Positions 55,114-63,344 of a stretch of DNA of 64,000 bases are shown here, one piece after another. Made by a program: the position numbers and the translations under genes. Positions within the stretch are counted from its first letter, which is position 1. Every line of letters begins with the position of its first letter. The notes under the pieces are model-generated. The model was not told where the DNA came from, did no database searches, and saw nothing but the letters and a program-made list of their open reading frames with translations. Source of the stretch: Treponema sp. UBA3862 (GTDB lineage Bacteria > Spirochaetota > Spirochaetia > Treponematales > Treponemataceae); contig DGGY01000024.1 in NCBI GenBank assembly GCA_002392405.1, positions 28,541 to 92,540 of the forward strand, written 5' to 3'.

Positions 55114-55687
55114 TTCAGAGTCTGTTCTTATTGCCGCGGATTATATTAGACGCGGTAAAATTGTAATTCTTCCTACTGATACTGTTTATGGTTTTTCCGG
55201 AATTGTTGACGGAAGACATTATTCTTATCATACAGCAGAAAAAATCACTGAATTAAAAGGACGTGATGAAAAAAAACATTATATCCAGCTCCTTTCTAAA
55301 CCTGAAGACGTAAAAAAATATACCAGAGATGTAATTCCTGATGAATTATTTGAAAACTGGCCGGGACCTTTAACAATTATTGTACACACATTTGCAAAAG
55401 ACGGAAATTTTGCAACTACGGCATTCCGCTGTCCTGGAGACGAATGGCTTAGAAAAGTGATTTCTCAGTGCGGGGCTCCTGTATACTCAACCAGTGTAAA
55501 TAAAAGCGGTAATCCTCCGCTGAATAATTTAGTAGATATAAAAAAAGAATTCGGTTCTGCTGTTGATTTAATTGTTGATGACGGAGATAAATCTTCCGGG
55601 GTTCCGTCAACTATTGTTTCTGTTCTTGAAGACGGCAGTGTTAAACTCATCCGCCAGGGTGCAGTTAAAATAAACTGTGCTGTCTGA
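55094..55687 (+). CDS. tsaC: L-threonylcarbamoyladenylate synthase (TsaC/Sua5/YrdC)
   Basis: 197 residues from the ATG at 55094, which has GGAGGT 10 bases upstream inside ftsB. The YrdC fold signature VILPTDTVYGFSG and the KxR-type loop (ELKGRDEKKHY) are present, followed by FRCPGDEW and YSTSVNKSG. The enzyme makes threonylcarbamoyl-AMP for t6A37 in ANN-decoding tRNAs. There is no Sua5 C-terminal domain, so it is the short TsaC type. It is coupled to ftsB. Confidence 0.88.
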   Translation: MICRKSDSESVLIAADYIRRGKIVILPTDTVYGFSGIVDGRHYSYHTAEKITELKGRDEKKHYIQLLSKPEDVKKYTRDVIPDELFENWPGPLTIIVHTFAKDGNFATTAFRCPGDEWLRKVISQCGAPVYSTSVNKSGNPPLNNLVDIKKEFGSAVDLIVDDGDKSSGVPSTIVSVLEDGSVKLIRQGAVKINCAV

Positions 55688-55692
55688 TTGAT

Positions 55693-56553
55693 TTAGTTTT
55701 TAGTCCAGACTGATTTTATTTTGCCTTGTACAGGAGAAGAACTGCTGTCGGGCATAATAAGTGTATTTTTTGTTCCCTTCAAAGTTGATTCTCCGTCCAT
55801 TTTAAAAATCCATTCTGCAGGCGGAGCTGAAACTGCAGCTTTTAAAGCTGTTTCTCTTGAAAACTCAGGGAAAAATGAAGCATTCGATTTTCCGACCTGT
55901 TTTATTTTTATATTTGAATCAGAAATGCTTACCTGGATGTTCATTGTGGCGCCGTTTTTGAAAATTATAAAACCGCGGCCACCCCTTAAAATTACAATTT
56001 TGTCTGCGTATGGTTCTCCAGTCCAGTTTCCTGAAAGGTTTTCTATGTTAATCTTTGAAACTGCTTCACTGTCAGAAAAATTCTCACTGTTTTTTAAAGA
56101 TGTACTTTCGGTATTCTGCTTTAACGGCTGAAGAAGCTCGTCAATTGAATCTCTTGCACCTGTCAGCATTTTGTAATAAGAATCGTAAATCTTTACTGTT
56201 GAATAAACTTTACCGTCCTGAAGTCTTTTTGCATTAAATGAACAGTTCCATTTTACGTCCTGTTCGCCGGTGCGTTCTTCTTTAATTTCTGCATAAAAAA
56301 CGATTTTTGAACGGGGAGTTGAGCTTATGTCCGGGAGTTTACTGGAAACTGAACTTAAATCAGGTCTTTTATCCATTATTGCAAGATTATCGATTGAATT
56401 TAACTGGGTATAAAAAAGGTCCTGTGCCATTTTGAGCATGCCGGTGTCAGAAGAAGAAGAAATAACACCGTAATAGTCAAGCTGCAGGGGAGAAGCAGAA
56501 CTGCAGAAAAGAGAAAGAAAAGAAACTGTCAGAAAGCAAATGAATCTTTTCAA
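55693..56553 (-). CDS. Exported protein of unknown function
   Basis: 286 residues with signal peptide FICFLTVSFLSLFCSSAS. The N-terminal half (about 25-140) has features of periplasmic alpha/beta folds; the C-terminal part has Trp-Thr-Gly (GNWTGEPYADKIVILRG) and strands like those of small beta-barrel lipid- or ligand-binding proteins. I do not recognise the family. It follows smpB after a 27-base gap and is probably read from the smpB promoter. It converges on tsaC. Confidence 0.55.
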   Translation of the reverse strand: MKRFICFLTVSFLSLFCSSASPLQLDYYGVISSSSDTGMLKMAQDLFYTQLNSIDNLAIMDKRPDLSSVSSKLPDISSTPRSKIVFYAEIKEERTGEQDVKWNCSFNAKRLQDGKVYSTVKIYDSYYKMLTGARDSIDELLQPLKQNTESTSLKNSENFSDSEAVSKINIENLSGNWTGEPYADKIVILRGGRGFIIFKNGATMNIQVSISDSNIKIKQVGKSNASFFPEFSRETALKAAVSAPPAEWIFKMDGESTLKGTKNTLIMPDSSSSPVQGKIKSVWTKN

Positions 56554-56580
56554 ATGGCCGTTCCTTAAAAGCTTAAGGCA

Positions 56581-57045
56581 TTATTTAAGAACTGAGTTTT
56601 TAAACTCCCTTCTTAAATCTCTGTTTATATCACGCTCTTTAATTGTTTCCCGTTTATCATACTGTTTTTTACCTTTACAGATCCCTAAGGTCAGTTTTAC
56701 GCGTCCGTTTTTAAGGTAAAAATCCAGAGGGATGAGCGTATAGCCTTTTTCGTCCACTTTTCTCTGAATCCTTTTGAGTTCTTCTTTATGAACAAGAAGT
56801 TTTTTTACTCTGTCAGGATTATGATTAAAAATTGACGAATACTTGTATTCTGAAATGTGAAAATTACGCATCCACAGTTCACCATTTAATATTTCGGCAT
56901 AAGAATCAGAAAACGATACATTTCCTTCTTTAACTGATTTTACTTCAGTTCCTTCAAGAACAATGCCGCATTCATAGGATTCTTCTACAAAATAATCGAA
57001 ACGGGCTTTTTTATTCTGTGCAATAATTTTTACATTTTCAGGCAT
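56581..57045 (-). CDS. smpB: SsrA-binding protein SmpB
   Basis: 154 residues from the ATG at 57045, which gives the usual NKKARFDYFVEESYECGIVL start; an upstream frame to 57090 runs across the promoter. SmpB binds tmRNA and rescues stalled ribosomes. GTEVKSVKEGNVSFSDSYAEI and the basic tail KGKKQYDKRETIKERD are diagnostic. There is no Shine-Dalgarno; the ATG is 7 bases after a perfect TATAAT, so a leaderless mRNA is predicted. No ssrA gene is visible in the window. Confidence 0.93.
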   Translation of the reverse strand: MPENVKIIAQNKKARFDYFVEESYECGIVLEGTEVKSVKEGNVSFSDSYAEILNGELWMRNFHISEYKYSSIFNHNPDRVKKLLVHKEELKRIQRKVDEKGYTLIPLDFYLKNGRVKLTLGICKGKKQYDKRETIKERDINRDLRREFKNSVLK

Positions 57046-57052
57046 AACAATA

Positions 57053-57081
57053 ATTATATTAGGAAATATTTTACCTTGCAA
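57053..57081 (-). promoter_or_regulatory. smpB promoter
   Basis: On the minus strand TTGCAA (57081-57076) and TATAAT (57058-57053) are 17 bases apart. Seven bases separate the -10 from the ATG at 57045, so transcription should start at the start codon. Confidence 0.6.
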
Positions 57082-57104
57082 CCGGACCAAAAAAAAGGTA
57101 TGTT
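57076..57104 (+). promoter_or_regulatory. lepB promoter
   Basis: The palindromic TTGCAA at 57076-57081 also serves as -35 on the plus strand. TATGTT (57099-57104) follows after 17 bases, and the lepB ATG is 6 bases later. The upstream bases carry no Shine-Dalgarno except GG within the spacer. Confidence 0.45.
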
Positions 57105-57110
57105 TTAATT

Positions 57111-57803
57111 ATGGTACGGGATATTTATTCAATTTCATACAAAATGAAAAGAGATTTATACAGCAGAATTTCAACAGTAATTCTATGTTTTTTTATTACT
57201 GTTCTTGCAGTTAATGCTGTAATGGGGTTTTTGTGTTATCCAGTCCATACTAAAACTGATTCAATGATGCCGGATATTCCTGATAACAGCGTTGTTCTTG
57301 TTTCGCCGCTGTTAAAAAAAGCAGAAAGAGGGCAGATAATCCTGGTTGAAACTGCCCGTAAGGAAAAACTTCCTTTTTTTAAGAAAATCCTGAATTCGAC
57401 TGTAAGTTTTTTTACAGCAAGACAGTGTTCTCCTTTTGAATCCGGTACTGCTTTAAAACCTTCTTTAAGGCGTGTAATTGGATTTCCTGGAGATGAACTT
57501 TATATTTCAAATTATCTTGTCTATGTAAAACCTTCAGGAGAACAGCATTTTTTAACTGAATTTGAACTTACAAAAATTGATTATAATCTGACAGTTGGTG
57601 AAACTTCAGCAGGTACGGATCAGAAAATCGGCGCACTGGGGAATATGGAAAAACTGACCTTAAAAGAAGGTGAGTACTTTGTACTTTCAGATAACCGCCT
57701 TGAAGGAATTGATTCGAGAATCTGGGGCCCTGTAACAAATAAAAATATCCGCGGACGTGCACTTTTTGTTTATCTCCCTTTTAATAAGGCGCGTTTTTTT
57801 TAG
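57111..57803 (+). CDS. lepB: Signal peptidase I with Lys-to-Arg change
   Basis: 230 residues from the ATG at 57111. A membrane helix (about 20-42) precedes the catalytic region. Ser51 lies in TKTDSMMPDI, the serine box. Box D, normally KRVxGLPGD with the general-base Lys, reads LRRVIGFPGDEL: the Lys position is Arg120 (AGG). DNRLEGIDSRIWGPV matches the last conserved box. Signal peptidases release exported proteins at the outer face of the inner membrane. Arg in this position is unexpected and may abolish or alter activity. It is followed by hemW. Confidence 0.82.
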   Translation: MVRDIYSISYKMKRDLYSRISTVILCFFITVLAVNAVMGFLCYPVHTKTDSMMPDIPDNSVVLVSPLLKKAERGQIILVETARKEKLPFFKKILNSTVSFFTARQCSPFESGTALKPSLRRVIGFPGDELYISNYLVYVKPSGEQHFLTEFELTKIDYNLTVGETSAGTDQKIGALGNMEKLTLKEGEYFVLSDNRLEGIDSRIWGPVTNKNIRGRALFVYLPFNKARFF

Positions 57804-57816
57804 TAATCTTTAATTT

Positions 57817-59019
57817 ATGACCTCTTCACTTTATGTTCACATTCCCTTCTGCACTCAAAAATGCGGTTACTGTGATTTTTTCAGTGTTCCCCTTGTATCC
57901 GGGGATAATAAATGTGTACCTGACATAAACTTTGTCAGGGCTTTGATTTCAGAAACCGCTTATCATGTACGTAAATACCAGATTGAAAAATGGAACACAA
58001 TTTACATTGGCGGCGGGACACCGGGGCTTTTATCTCCTGAACTTCTTTCTGTTCTTGTTGCAGGTTTAAAGTCACTTGTTAAAGACAGTGCGGTTAATGA
58101 AATTACTGTTGAACTTAATCCTGACAATGTAACTCATGAACTTTTAGCCAGCGCATTGTCTTGCGGCGTTACAAGAATTTCCATGGGAATTCAGGCACTT
58201 GATGATAAGGTTTTAAAAGCATGCGGTAGAAAATGTAAGTGTGAAAGCATTTTTTGCGCTCTGGAACTTTTAAAAAAAGAATGGAAATGCAGGCTTTCAG
58301 TTGACTTTATAGCAGGTCTTCCGCTTCAGACGGAAGAGAGTTTTGAAAAGCAGTTTAAGGTGATTTTTGATTATCCTGTTGACCATATTTCTTTATATGC
58401 GCTGACACTTGAAGTAAATACACCGCTTTACAGACAGATAACTTCAGGTCAGCTTGAATGGGACAGTGAACTTTCAGATGACTTGTGGCTTAAAGGCCGT
58501 GAAATCCTTAAAAATAACGGTTTTTATCAGTATGAAGTCAGCAATTTTTCTAAGAAAGGTTTTGAAAGCCTTCATAATCAGACTTACTGGAATCTTGAAA
58601 GTTATATCGGCACAGGTCCCGGGGCAAGCGGAACTGTTTATTCTGGACAAACTGTCCGCTGGGATAATAACCGTAATATTGCAGAATATGAGAATTTCTG
58701 GCTTAAAAATGCTGAAAATTTAAGTTTAACTGACGAAAGTGTCGACAAAATCAGACATATTGAGATTATTGATAAAAAAACAGAGCAGTTTGAGTATCTT
58801 ATGATGGGCTTTAGAATGCTCAAAGGCCTTTCTTCTCAAAAATATTATAACCGCTTTAATGAAAGCCTTGAAAAAAGAATCGGGGTAACAGACGGTGTTT
58901 TTAATGACTGGAAGAGAAGAGGGCTTGCTGTTTCATATGAAAGCAGCGGTGAAACTTATTATGCACTTAATGACGAGGGACTGCTTCTTTTGAATATGTT
59001 TTTGGAATCGTTATTGTAA
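57817..59019 (+). CDS. hemW: Radical SAM protein HemW
   Basis: 400 residues. The N-terminus has VHIPFCTQKCGYCDFFS with the CxxxCxxC iron-sulfur triad. IGGGTPGLL, ELNPDNV and GIQALDDK follow, all as in the HemN/HemW family. HemW is a heme-binding chaperone-like protein rather than a true coproporphyrinogen oxidase, and it lacks the HemN N-terminal arm. A short insert follows the Cys motif. Its last 53 bases overlap the convergent histidine kinase gene. Confidence 0.9.
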   Translation: MTSSLYVHIPFCTQKCGYCDFFSVPLVSGDNKCVPDINFVRALISETAYHVRKYQIEKWNTIYIGGGTPGLLSPELLSVLVAGLKSLVKDSAVNEITVELNPDNVTHELLASALSCGVTRISMGIQALDDKVLKACGRKCKCESIFCALELLKKEWKCRLSVDFIAGLPLQTEESFEKQFKVIFDYPVDHISLYALTLEVNTPLYRQITSGQLEWDSELSDDLWLKGREILKNNGFYQYEVSNFSKKGFESLHNQTYWNLESYIGTGPGASGTVYSGQTVRWDNNRNIAEYENFWLKNAENLSLTDESVDKIRHIEIIDKKTEQFEYLMMGFRMLKGLSSQKYYNRFNESLEKRIGVTDGVFNDWKRRGLAVSYESSGETYYALNDEGLLLLNMFLESLL

Positions 59020-60034
59020 ATGCAGTTCCAACGCCCAGCTGAGACTTTACGTCAATTTTCCAGCCGTGAGTATCAACAATGTTTTTAACTACAGAAAGTC
59101 CGATTCCGTGGCCAGGTTCTGTTCTTGAGTTTGAAGCACGGTAAAAAATATCAAAAATAAACTGAATGTCTTTCTGATTTATTCCGATTCCTGTGTCCTG
59201 AACAGTGACTTCGATTTTGTCGTCAGATTCATTTGCTTTGACTGTGATTACTGCCTTTTCTTTTGTGTAGCGCTGGGCATTTGAATAGAGGTTTTCAAGG
59301 GCGCGCATTGCAAGTTCACGGTTTAAGAATACCTTTGTTTCAGGATTTATATTGAGTTCTGTTTTTACAATGCGATTAAAGATTGCTCCTGAATTAACGC
59401 AGCTTTCTGCAAATTCTTCAAGTACTGGAAGAACAGGCTGGAGAATAAGGTTGTTTTTCCAGTTTTTGGTTTCAAGCTTTACAAAGTTTATAAGTGAGTT
59501 AATCATCACTTCAAGCTGGTTTGTTTTAGTCAAAATGATGTTTATTGATTTGTTTATGTCTTCAGGTTCACTTACAATTCCGTCTTCAATTGCTTCAAGA
59601 TAACCTTTTATTACGGCAACAGGAGTGCGCAGGTCGTGGCTCATTCCCATTATGAAGCGTTTACGTCTTTCATCATCTTCCTGAAGGGCAAGGCGCATTT
59701 TATCCAGGTTTACGATAAGCTCTGTGATTTCGTTATTTCCGCGTTTTCTGGTTCGTCTTTCAAGTGACTGTGTTATTTCACCGTCAACAAGCTTTTTTGT
59801 TGCGTACTGAAGAAATGAAATGGACTTAGTTATTGTATTTGAAATATGCAGGGTAAAAAGAATGCACACTAATTCAAGTGAGCCTGTGAAGAGAAGGGCT
59901 ATGAATATAAGTTTGTCTGAGGCGATTCCAAAGCCTGATGCAAGCTGCCTGTTAATCGGTATGGTTGCAAAGGCTATTAATGGAATCAGGACAACCAGCA
60001 GAATAAAAATATTTAACTGCTGTTTGATTTTCAT
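58967..60034 (-). CDS. Membrane sensor histidine kinase
   Basis: 355 residues. Two helices (about 9-28 and 43-66) flank a very short periplasmic loop, followed by a HAMP-like linker. The phosphoacceptor H-box reads GMSHDLRTPVAVIKGYLEA, and the N box (NLYSNAQRYT), G1 (DTGIGINQ), F (FDIFYR) and G2 (GHGIGLSVVK) boxes are intact. It should phosphorylate the adjacent response regulator. The signal is unknown; the tiny sensor loop suggests an intramembrane or envelope-stress cue. TGATG overlap with the regulator gene. Confidence 0.92.
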   Translation of the reverse strand: MKIKQQLNIFILLVVLIPLIAFATIPINRQLASGFGIASDKLIFIALLFTGSLELVCILFTLHISNTITKSISFLQYATKKLVDGEITQSLERRTRKRGNNEITELIVNLDKMRLALQEDDERRKRFIMGMSHDLRTPVAVIKGYLEAIEDGIVSEPEDINKSINIILTKTNQLEVMINSLINFVKLETKNWKNNLILQPVLPVLEEFAESCVNSGAIFNRIVKTELNINPETKVFLNRELAMRALENLYSNAQRYTKEKAVITVKANESDDKIEVTVQDTGIGINQKDIQFIFDIFYRASNSRTEPGHGIGLSVVKNIVDTHGWKIDVKSQLGVGTAFTITIPKTYSKEAVPRH

Positions 60035-60729
60035 CAGTCATTGCCTTTTTCAAAACGGTATCCCATTCCGAATACTGTTTTGATGTATTTTGGCGAAGAC
60101 GGGTCTGCTTCGATCTTTTTTCTTAAGCGCTGTACGTAAACTGCTACGGCTGTAATGTCGCCGTACTGTGCTTTCCAAACATCGTTGTAGATTTTTTCAG
60201 GACCGAGAGTTTCTCCTTCGTGCGAAATAAGGAATTCAAGGACTTCATATTCTTTTGTTGAAAGAGGAATCTTTTCAGGGCCTTTTTTAAGTACGCAGCT
60301 GTTTAAGAGAACTGTATATGGTCCGAACTCATATGAAGCTTCTGCTGCAGCGGTTACTTTTGCCTGTCGTCGGATAATTGCTTCTACGCGCGCAAGAAGA
60401 ACTTTAGGTGAGTAAGGTTTTGTTACAAATTCGTCTGCACCGTTTTCAAGTCCGTTAATGATGTCTTCATCTGCATCCCGGGCAGATACAATGATTACCG
60501 GAAGCGAAGCATTGTATTCTTTTCTGAATTTTGTAAGAAAGTCAAAGCCGCTCATTCCAGGAAGGTTAAGGTCAAGGATAATGAGATCCGGCATTGTTTT
60601 ATCAAGATAATTAAGGGCTTCTTCTGCAGTGCCTACGGCTTCAACCTGCATTCCTGATTTTGTCAGATACATAGATGCCAGTTCAGCCATTTCTGGTACA
60701 TCTTCAATAACAAGAATTTTTGAATTCAT
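60034..60729 (-). CDS. OmpR-family response regulator
   Basis: 231 residues from the ATG at 60729, with AAGGAA upstream; an extension to 60783 is unlikely. A receiver domain (ILVIEDVPEMAELAS, phosphoacceptor Asp in LIILDLNLPGMSG, and Lys in FVTKPYSP) is joined to a winged-helix DNA-binding domain (PLSTKEYEVLEFLISHEGE and VYVQRLRKKIE). It probably regulates its own operon, given the large palindrome upstream, and possibly the divergent flagellar operon. Confidence 0.93.
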   Translation of the reverse strand: MNSKILVIEDVPEMAELASMYLTKSGMQVEAVGTAEEALNYLDKTMPDLIILDLNLPGMSGFDFLTKFRKEYNASLPVIIVSARDADEDIINGLENGADEFVTKPYSPKVLLARVEAIIRRQAKVTAAAEASYEFGPYTVLLNSCVLKKGPEKIPLSTKEYEVLEFLISHEGETLGPEKIYNDVWKAQYGDITAVAVYVQRLRKKIEADPSSPKYIKTVFGMGYRFEKGND

Positions 60730-60778
60730 TTTTCTAATTTCCTTATATCTATAAATTATCATAGATACTGAAAAATGC

Positions 60779-60832
60779 AACATTTTTTATAACAGTATGT
60801 TAAATATTTTACTGTTTTTATTAAAAAATGTT
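60779..60832. repeat. Extended imperfect palindrome between response regulator and flbD
   Basis: The left arm AACATTTTTTATAACAGTA (60779-60797) pairs with the right arm at 60810-60832 (TACTGTTTTTATTAAAAAAT plus GTT), with a 4-base asymmetry. It lies between divergent genes and could be a terminator for neither, so an operator or a DNA-bending site is more likely. Confidence 0.5.
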
Positions 60833-60856
60833 ATAAAATATAGAAAAGCAGGGTAA

Positions 60857-60883
60857 CAAATTTAAATTTATACTTGACGATAA
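60857..60883 (+). promoter_or_regulatory. Candidate sigma-28 promoter of the flagellar operon
   Basis: CAAATTTA (60857-60864), 11 bases, then GACGATAA (60876-60883) compares with the sigma-28 consensus TAAAGTTT-N11-GCCGATAA at 5 of 8 and 7 of 8 positions, with exact spacing. Transcription would begin near 60890, 22 bases before flbD. Confidence 0.5.
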
Positions 60884-60911
60884 GGAAATATAAAGAGAAA
60901 ATGGAATATAT

Positions 60912-61109
60912 ATGATTTCAGTTACTCGGTTGGATGGGAAGAGATACTGGATTAATCCTCACATGATAGAGAGTATGGAGAAAACTCCGGATCTTACTAT
61001 TACCTTTCTTTCCGGTAAAAAAGTTGTCGTTAAAGATGAACCTGAAGAGCTCATAGAGCGCATCGTTTCATACAGGCGGCGGCTGGAAATCACAAAACAG
61101 GAATTATAG
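60912..61109 (+). CDS. flbD: Flagellar protein FlbD
   Basis: 65 residues. MISVTRLDGKRYWINPHMIE and TFLSGKKVVVKDEPEELIE are the FlbD signatures. FlbD is a small protein of flagellar operons in spirochaetes and firmicutes with an unclear role. In other treponemes it usually follows flgD and flgE; here the upstream neighbour is a divergent two-component system, so the operon begins at flbD or the hook genes lie elsewhere. Confidence 0.85.
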   Translation: MISVTRLDGKRYWINPHMIESMEKTPDLTITFLSGKKVVVKDEPEELIERIVSYRRRLEITKQEL

Positions 61110-61163
61110 TATTCCCTGAATATAAACGATAAAAAGCCGGGTGGTATCAGGAGGAAGCTTTTT

Positions 61164-61946
61164 ATGGATATTGCGTCAATTATCGCCGTAGTTGGTGGTG
61201 CAGCCGTAATCGTACTTGGTGTTGTTACATCAGGTGGTTCCATGGGCGGTATTATTGATATTCCGTCTGTATTCGTAACTGTAGGCGGTTCTCTCTTTTC
61301 TCTTTTCTTTGTTGCTCCCCTTAAACAGGTTCTTGGAATGTTCGGTATCCTGGGACGTGTATTTAAAACTTATTCCTATGGTGAAAAAACTTTAATCCAG
61401 AATATGGTTCAGCTTTCTGAAAAGGCAAGGCGTGAAGGTATCCTTGCCCTTGAAGAAGGGCTTGATGATCTTGATGATCCTTTCATGAAGTCAGGGCTGC
61501 GCATGGTAGTCGACGGTACTGACGGTAATGTAATCCGTGCAATCCTTGAAAACGAAATGAATCAGATGGAAGCACGTCATATGGCAGGTATCAATCTTGT
61601 TAACCAGTGGGCCGGTTTCGGTCCAGGTTTCGGTATGATGGGTACTGTAATTGGTCTTATCGGTATGCTTCGTAACCTCGAAGATAAATCTTCCCTCGGT
61701 CCTAACATGGCCGTTGCTTTGATTACAACACTTTATGGTTCTATGCTTGCAAACTGGTTCTTCGGACCTATGGCACAGAAACTTATTGCACAGAACAGTG
61801 CTGAAATGGCTGCAAGGGAAATGGTTCTTGAAGGCGTTCTTTCAATTCAGGCCGGAGATAACCCTCGTATTCTTGCAATGAAACTTTTAACTTATCTGGA
61901 TCCTAAAACCCGCAAGGTTATTGAGGCTGATGTACTTAAGGATTAG
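61164..61946 (+). CDS. motA: Flagellar motor stator MotA
   Basis: 260 residues. Four membrane helices are visible: near the N-terminus (IASIIAVVGGAAVIVLGVV), VFVTVGGSLFSLFFVAP, and the pair WAGFGPGFGMMGTVIGLIGML and MAVALITTLYGSMLANWFF. The conserved Pro of the cytoplasmic loop and the GFGMMGTVIG segment are typical. MotA and MotB form the proton channel that drives the periplasmic flagella. GGAGG precedes the ATG. Confidence 0.95.
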   Translation: MDIASIIAVVGGAAVIVLGVVTSGGSMGGIIDIPSVFVTVGGSLFSLFFVAPLKQVLGMFGILGRVFKTYSYGEKTLIQNMVQLSEKARREGILALEEGLDDLDDPFMKSGLRMVVDGTDGNVIRAILENEMNQMEARHMAGINLVNQWAGFGPGFGMMGTVIGLIGMLRNLEDKSSLGPNMAVALITTLYGSMLANWFFGPMAQKLIAQNSAEMAAREMVLEGVLSIQAGDNPRILAMKLLTYLDPKTRKVIEADVLKD

Positions 61947-61956
61947 GTTGTAAATA

Positions 61957-62697
61957 ATGGCTAAGAAAGAGAAAAAGGCACCGGAGAAACCGTCAACCGC
62001 GTGGCAGGGCACCTATGGTGACATGATAACCCTCATGCTCTGCTTCTTCGTAATGTTGTACGATCCTTCCGAAGTTGATACAACAACTTTGTCTCAGATT
62101 CAGGCTTCTCTTGCAATACAGCAGGATTCAATGGAGAATCCTACTACAACCGGTGGTATGTCTCTGACTGCCGGACGTCTTGCTGATCTTGGAAATACAA
62201 TCAACAGTATGCCTTCCGTAGAAAAAGGAAAGTCTTTAGGACTTGCAAAAAAGAAGGCAATTTCCCTTTTTGCCCCTGAAATTCATTCTGCAAAAATTAC
62301 GATATCCTCAGATGAAAGGGGGCTTGTAATTACCCTGGCTTCTGATTTCTTTTTTGAAGAGGGAAGTGCTGAAATTAATATTGATGAAGTACGCGAAAGC
62401 CTGTTAAAGCTTTCAAGATTCTTTCAGGAAAAAGAAATTTCAGGACGCCGTTTCAGAATTGAGGGTCATACTGACAACAATCCTGTAAAAGGTGATAAAT
62501 ATCCGTCTAACTGGGAGTTATCTGCTGCCCGCGCACTTAATACGCTTCATTTTCTTGCTGATTTTGGAGTTGATGAAAAGCGTTTTTCAATTGCAGGATA
62601 TGCTGATACACGCCCGGTCTGGTCAAATGATTCGCGGGAGGGGCAGGCCGGTAACAGGCGTGTTGATATAGTAATACTTGATGAGGGACATTTTTAA
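61957..62697 (+). CDS. motB: Flagellar motor stator MotB
   Basis: 246 residues. One N-terminal helix contains the ion-binding Asp: GDMITLMLCFFVMLYDPSEV. The C-terminal OmpA-like domain has FRIEGHTDNNPV and RRVDIVI, which bind peptidoglycan. The plug region (about 50-110) is present. It starts 10 bases after motA, the standard stator pair. Confidence 0.95.
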   Translation: MAKKEKKAPEKPSTAWQGTYGDMITLMLCFFVMLYDPSEVDTTTLSQIQASLAIQQDSMENPTTTGGMSLTAGRLADLGNTINSMPSVEKGKSLGLAKKKAISLFAPEIHSAKITISSDERGLVITLASDFFFEEGSAEINIDEVRESLLKLSRFFQEKEISGRRFRIEGHTDNNPVKGDKYPSNWELSAARALNTLHFLADFGVDEKRFSIAGYADTRPVWSNDSREGQAGNRRVDIVILDEGHF

Positions 62698-62756
62698 TCA
62701 ATTTTTTTAAGTTATGGTTAAAATATTCCGAAAATATATCGTAGGAGAATAATAGT

Positions 62757-63317
62757 ATGGCAGACGATAACGATTTGGATCTTAATGATGACGCTGGTGG
62801 AGAAGATTTATCAGCATCCTCTTCAAAAAAGAGTAAGGGACTGGGCGGAATTCTTCCGGTTCTCCTTAAATGGATTGCAATCGGCCTTGCCGCAGTTATC
62901 CTTATTGTAACTGTTGTTGTTATTACAATGAAAATTGTAGGTGGCAGTCAGTCTCAGACCCAGTCGCTTCCAATTGCAGAAGAATATGCAACAACTAAAG
63001 AAATTTTAGACTGGTACAGTTCGCTCGGTTCAATCAGAACCAAGACAAGTGATGTAAATCCTTCTTCAGTAATCGTAGAAGTAGTTCTCGGTTATAAAAA
63101 AGATGATAAGGCTACATCAACAGAAATTACACAGCGTACTGTTGAATTAAAAGACTTTTTGAGGCGTTATTTTACTCAGAAATCTTCTGAAGAATTAAAG
63201 CCTCAGAATGAAGAAGGACTTAGAATTGAAATCCGTAATGCAATTAACGATTCAATTTTGAGTGCTTCAAAAATTAAAGATGTTCGTTTTATGCAGCTGG
63301 ATGTTATCCAGCAGTAA
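62757..63317 (+). CDS. fliL: Flagellar basal body-associated protein FliL
   Basis: 186 residues. An acidic N-terminus (DDNDLDLNDDAGGEDL) precedes a single helix (KWIAIGLAAVILIVTVVVIT), then a periplasmic domain with the FliL pattern (VEVVLGYKKDDKATSTEI and LKDFLRRYFTQKSSEEL). In spirochaetes FliL is known to influence stator assembly and flagellar orientation. AGGAGAATA precedes the ATG. Confidence 0.9.
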   Translation: MADDNDLDLNDDAGGEDLSASSSKKSKGLGGILPVLLKWIAIGLAAVILIVTVVVITMKIVGGSQSQTQSLPIAEEYATTKEILDWYSSLGSIRTKTSDVNPSSVIVEVVLGYKKDDKATSTEITQRTVELKDFLRRYFTQKSSEELKPQNEEGLRIEIRNAINDSILSASKIKDVRFMQLDVIQQ

Positions 63318-63344
63318 TTAAACGTAATATAAGGTGGAATAGAC

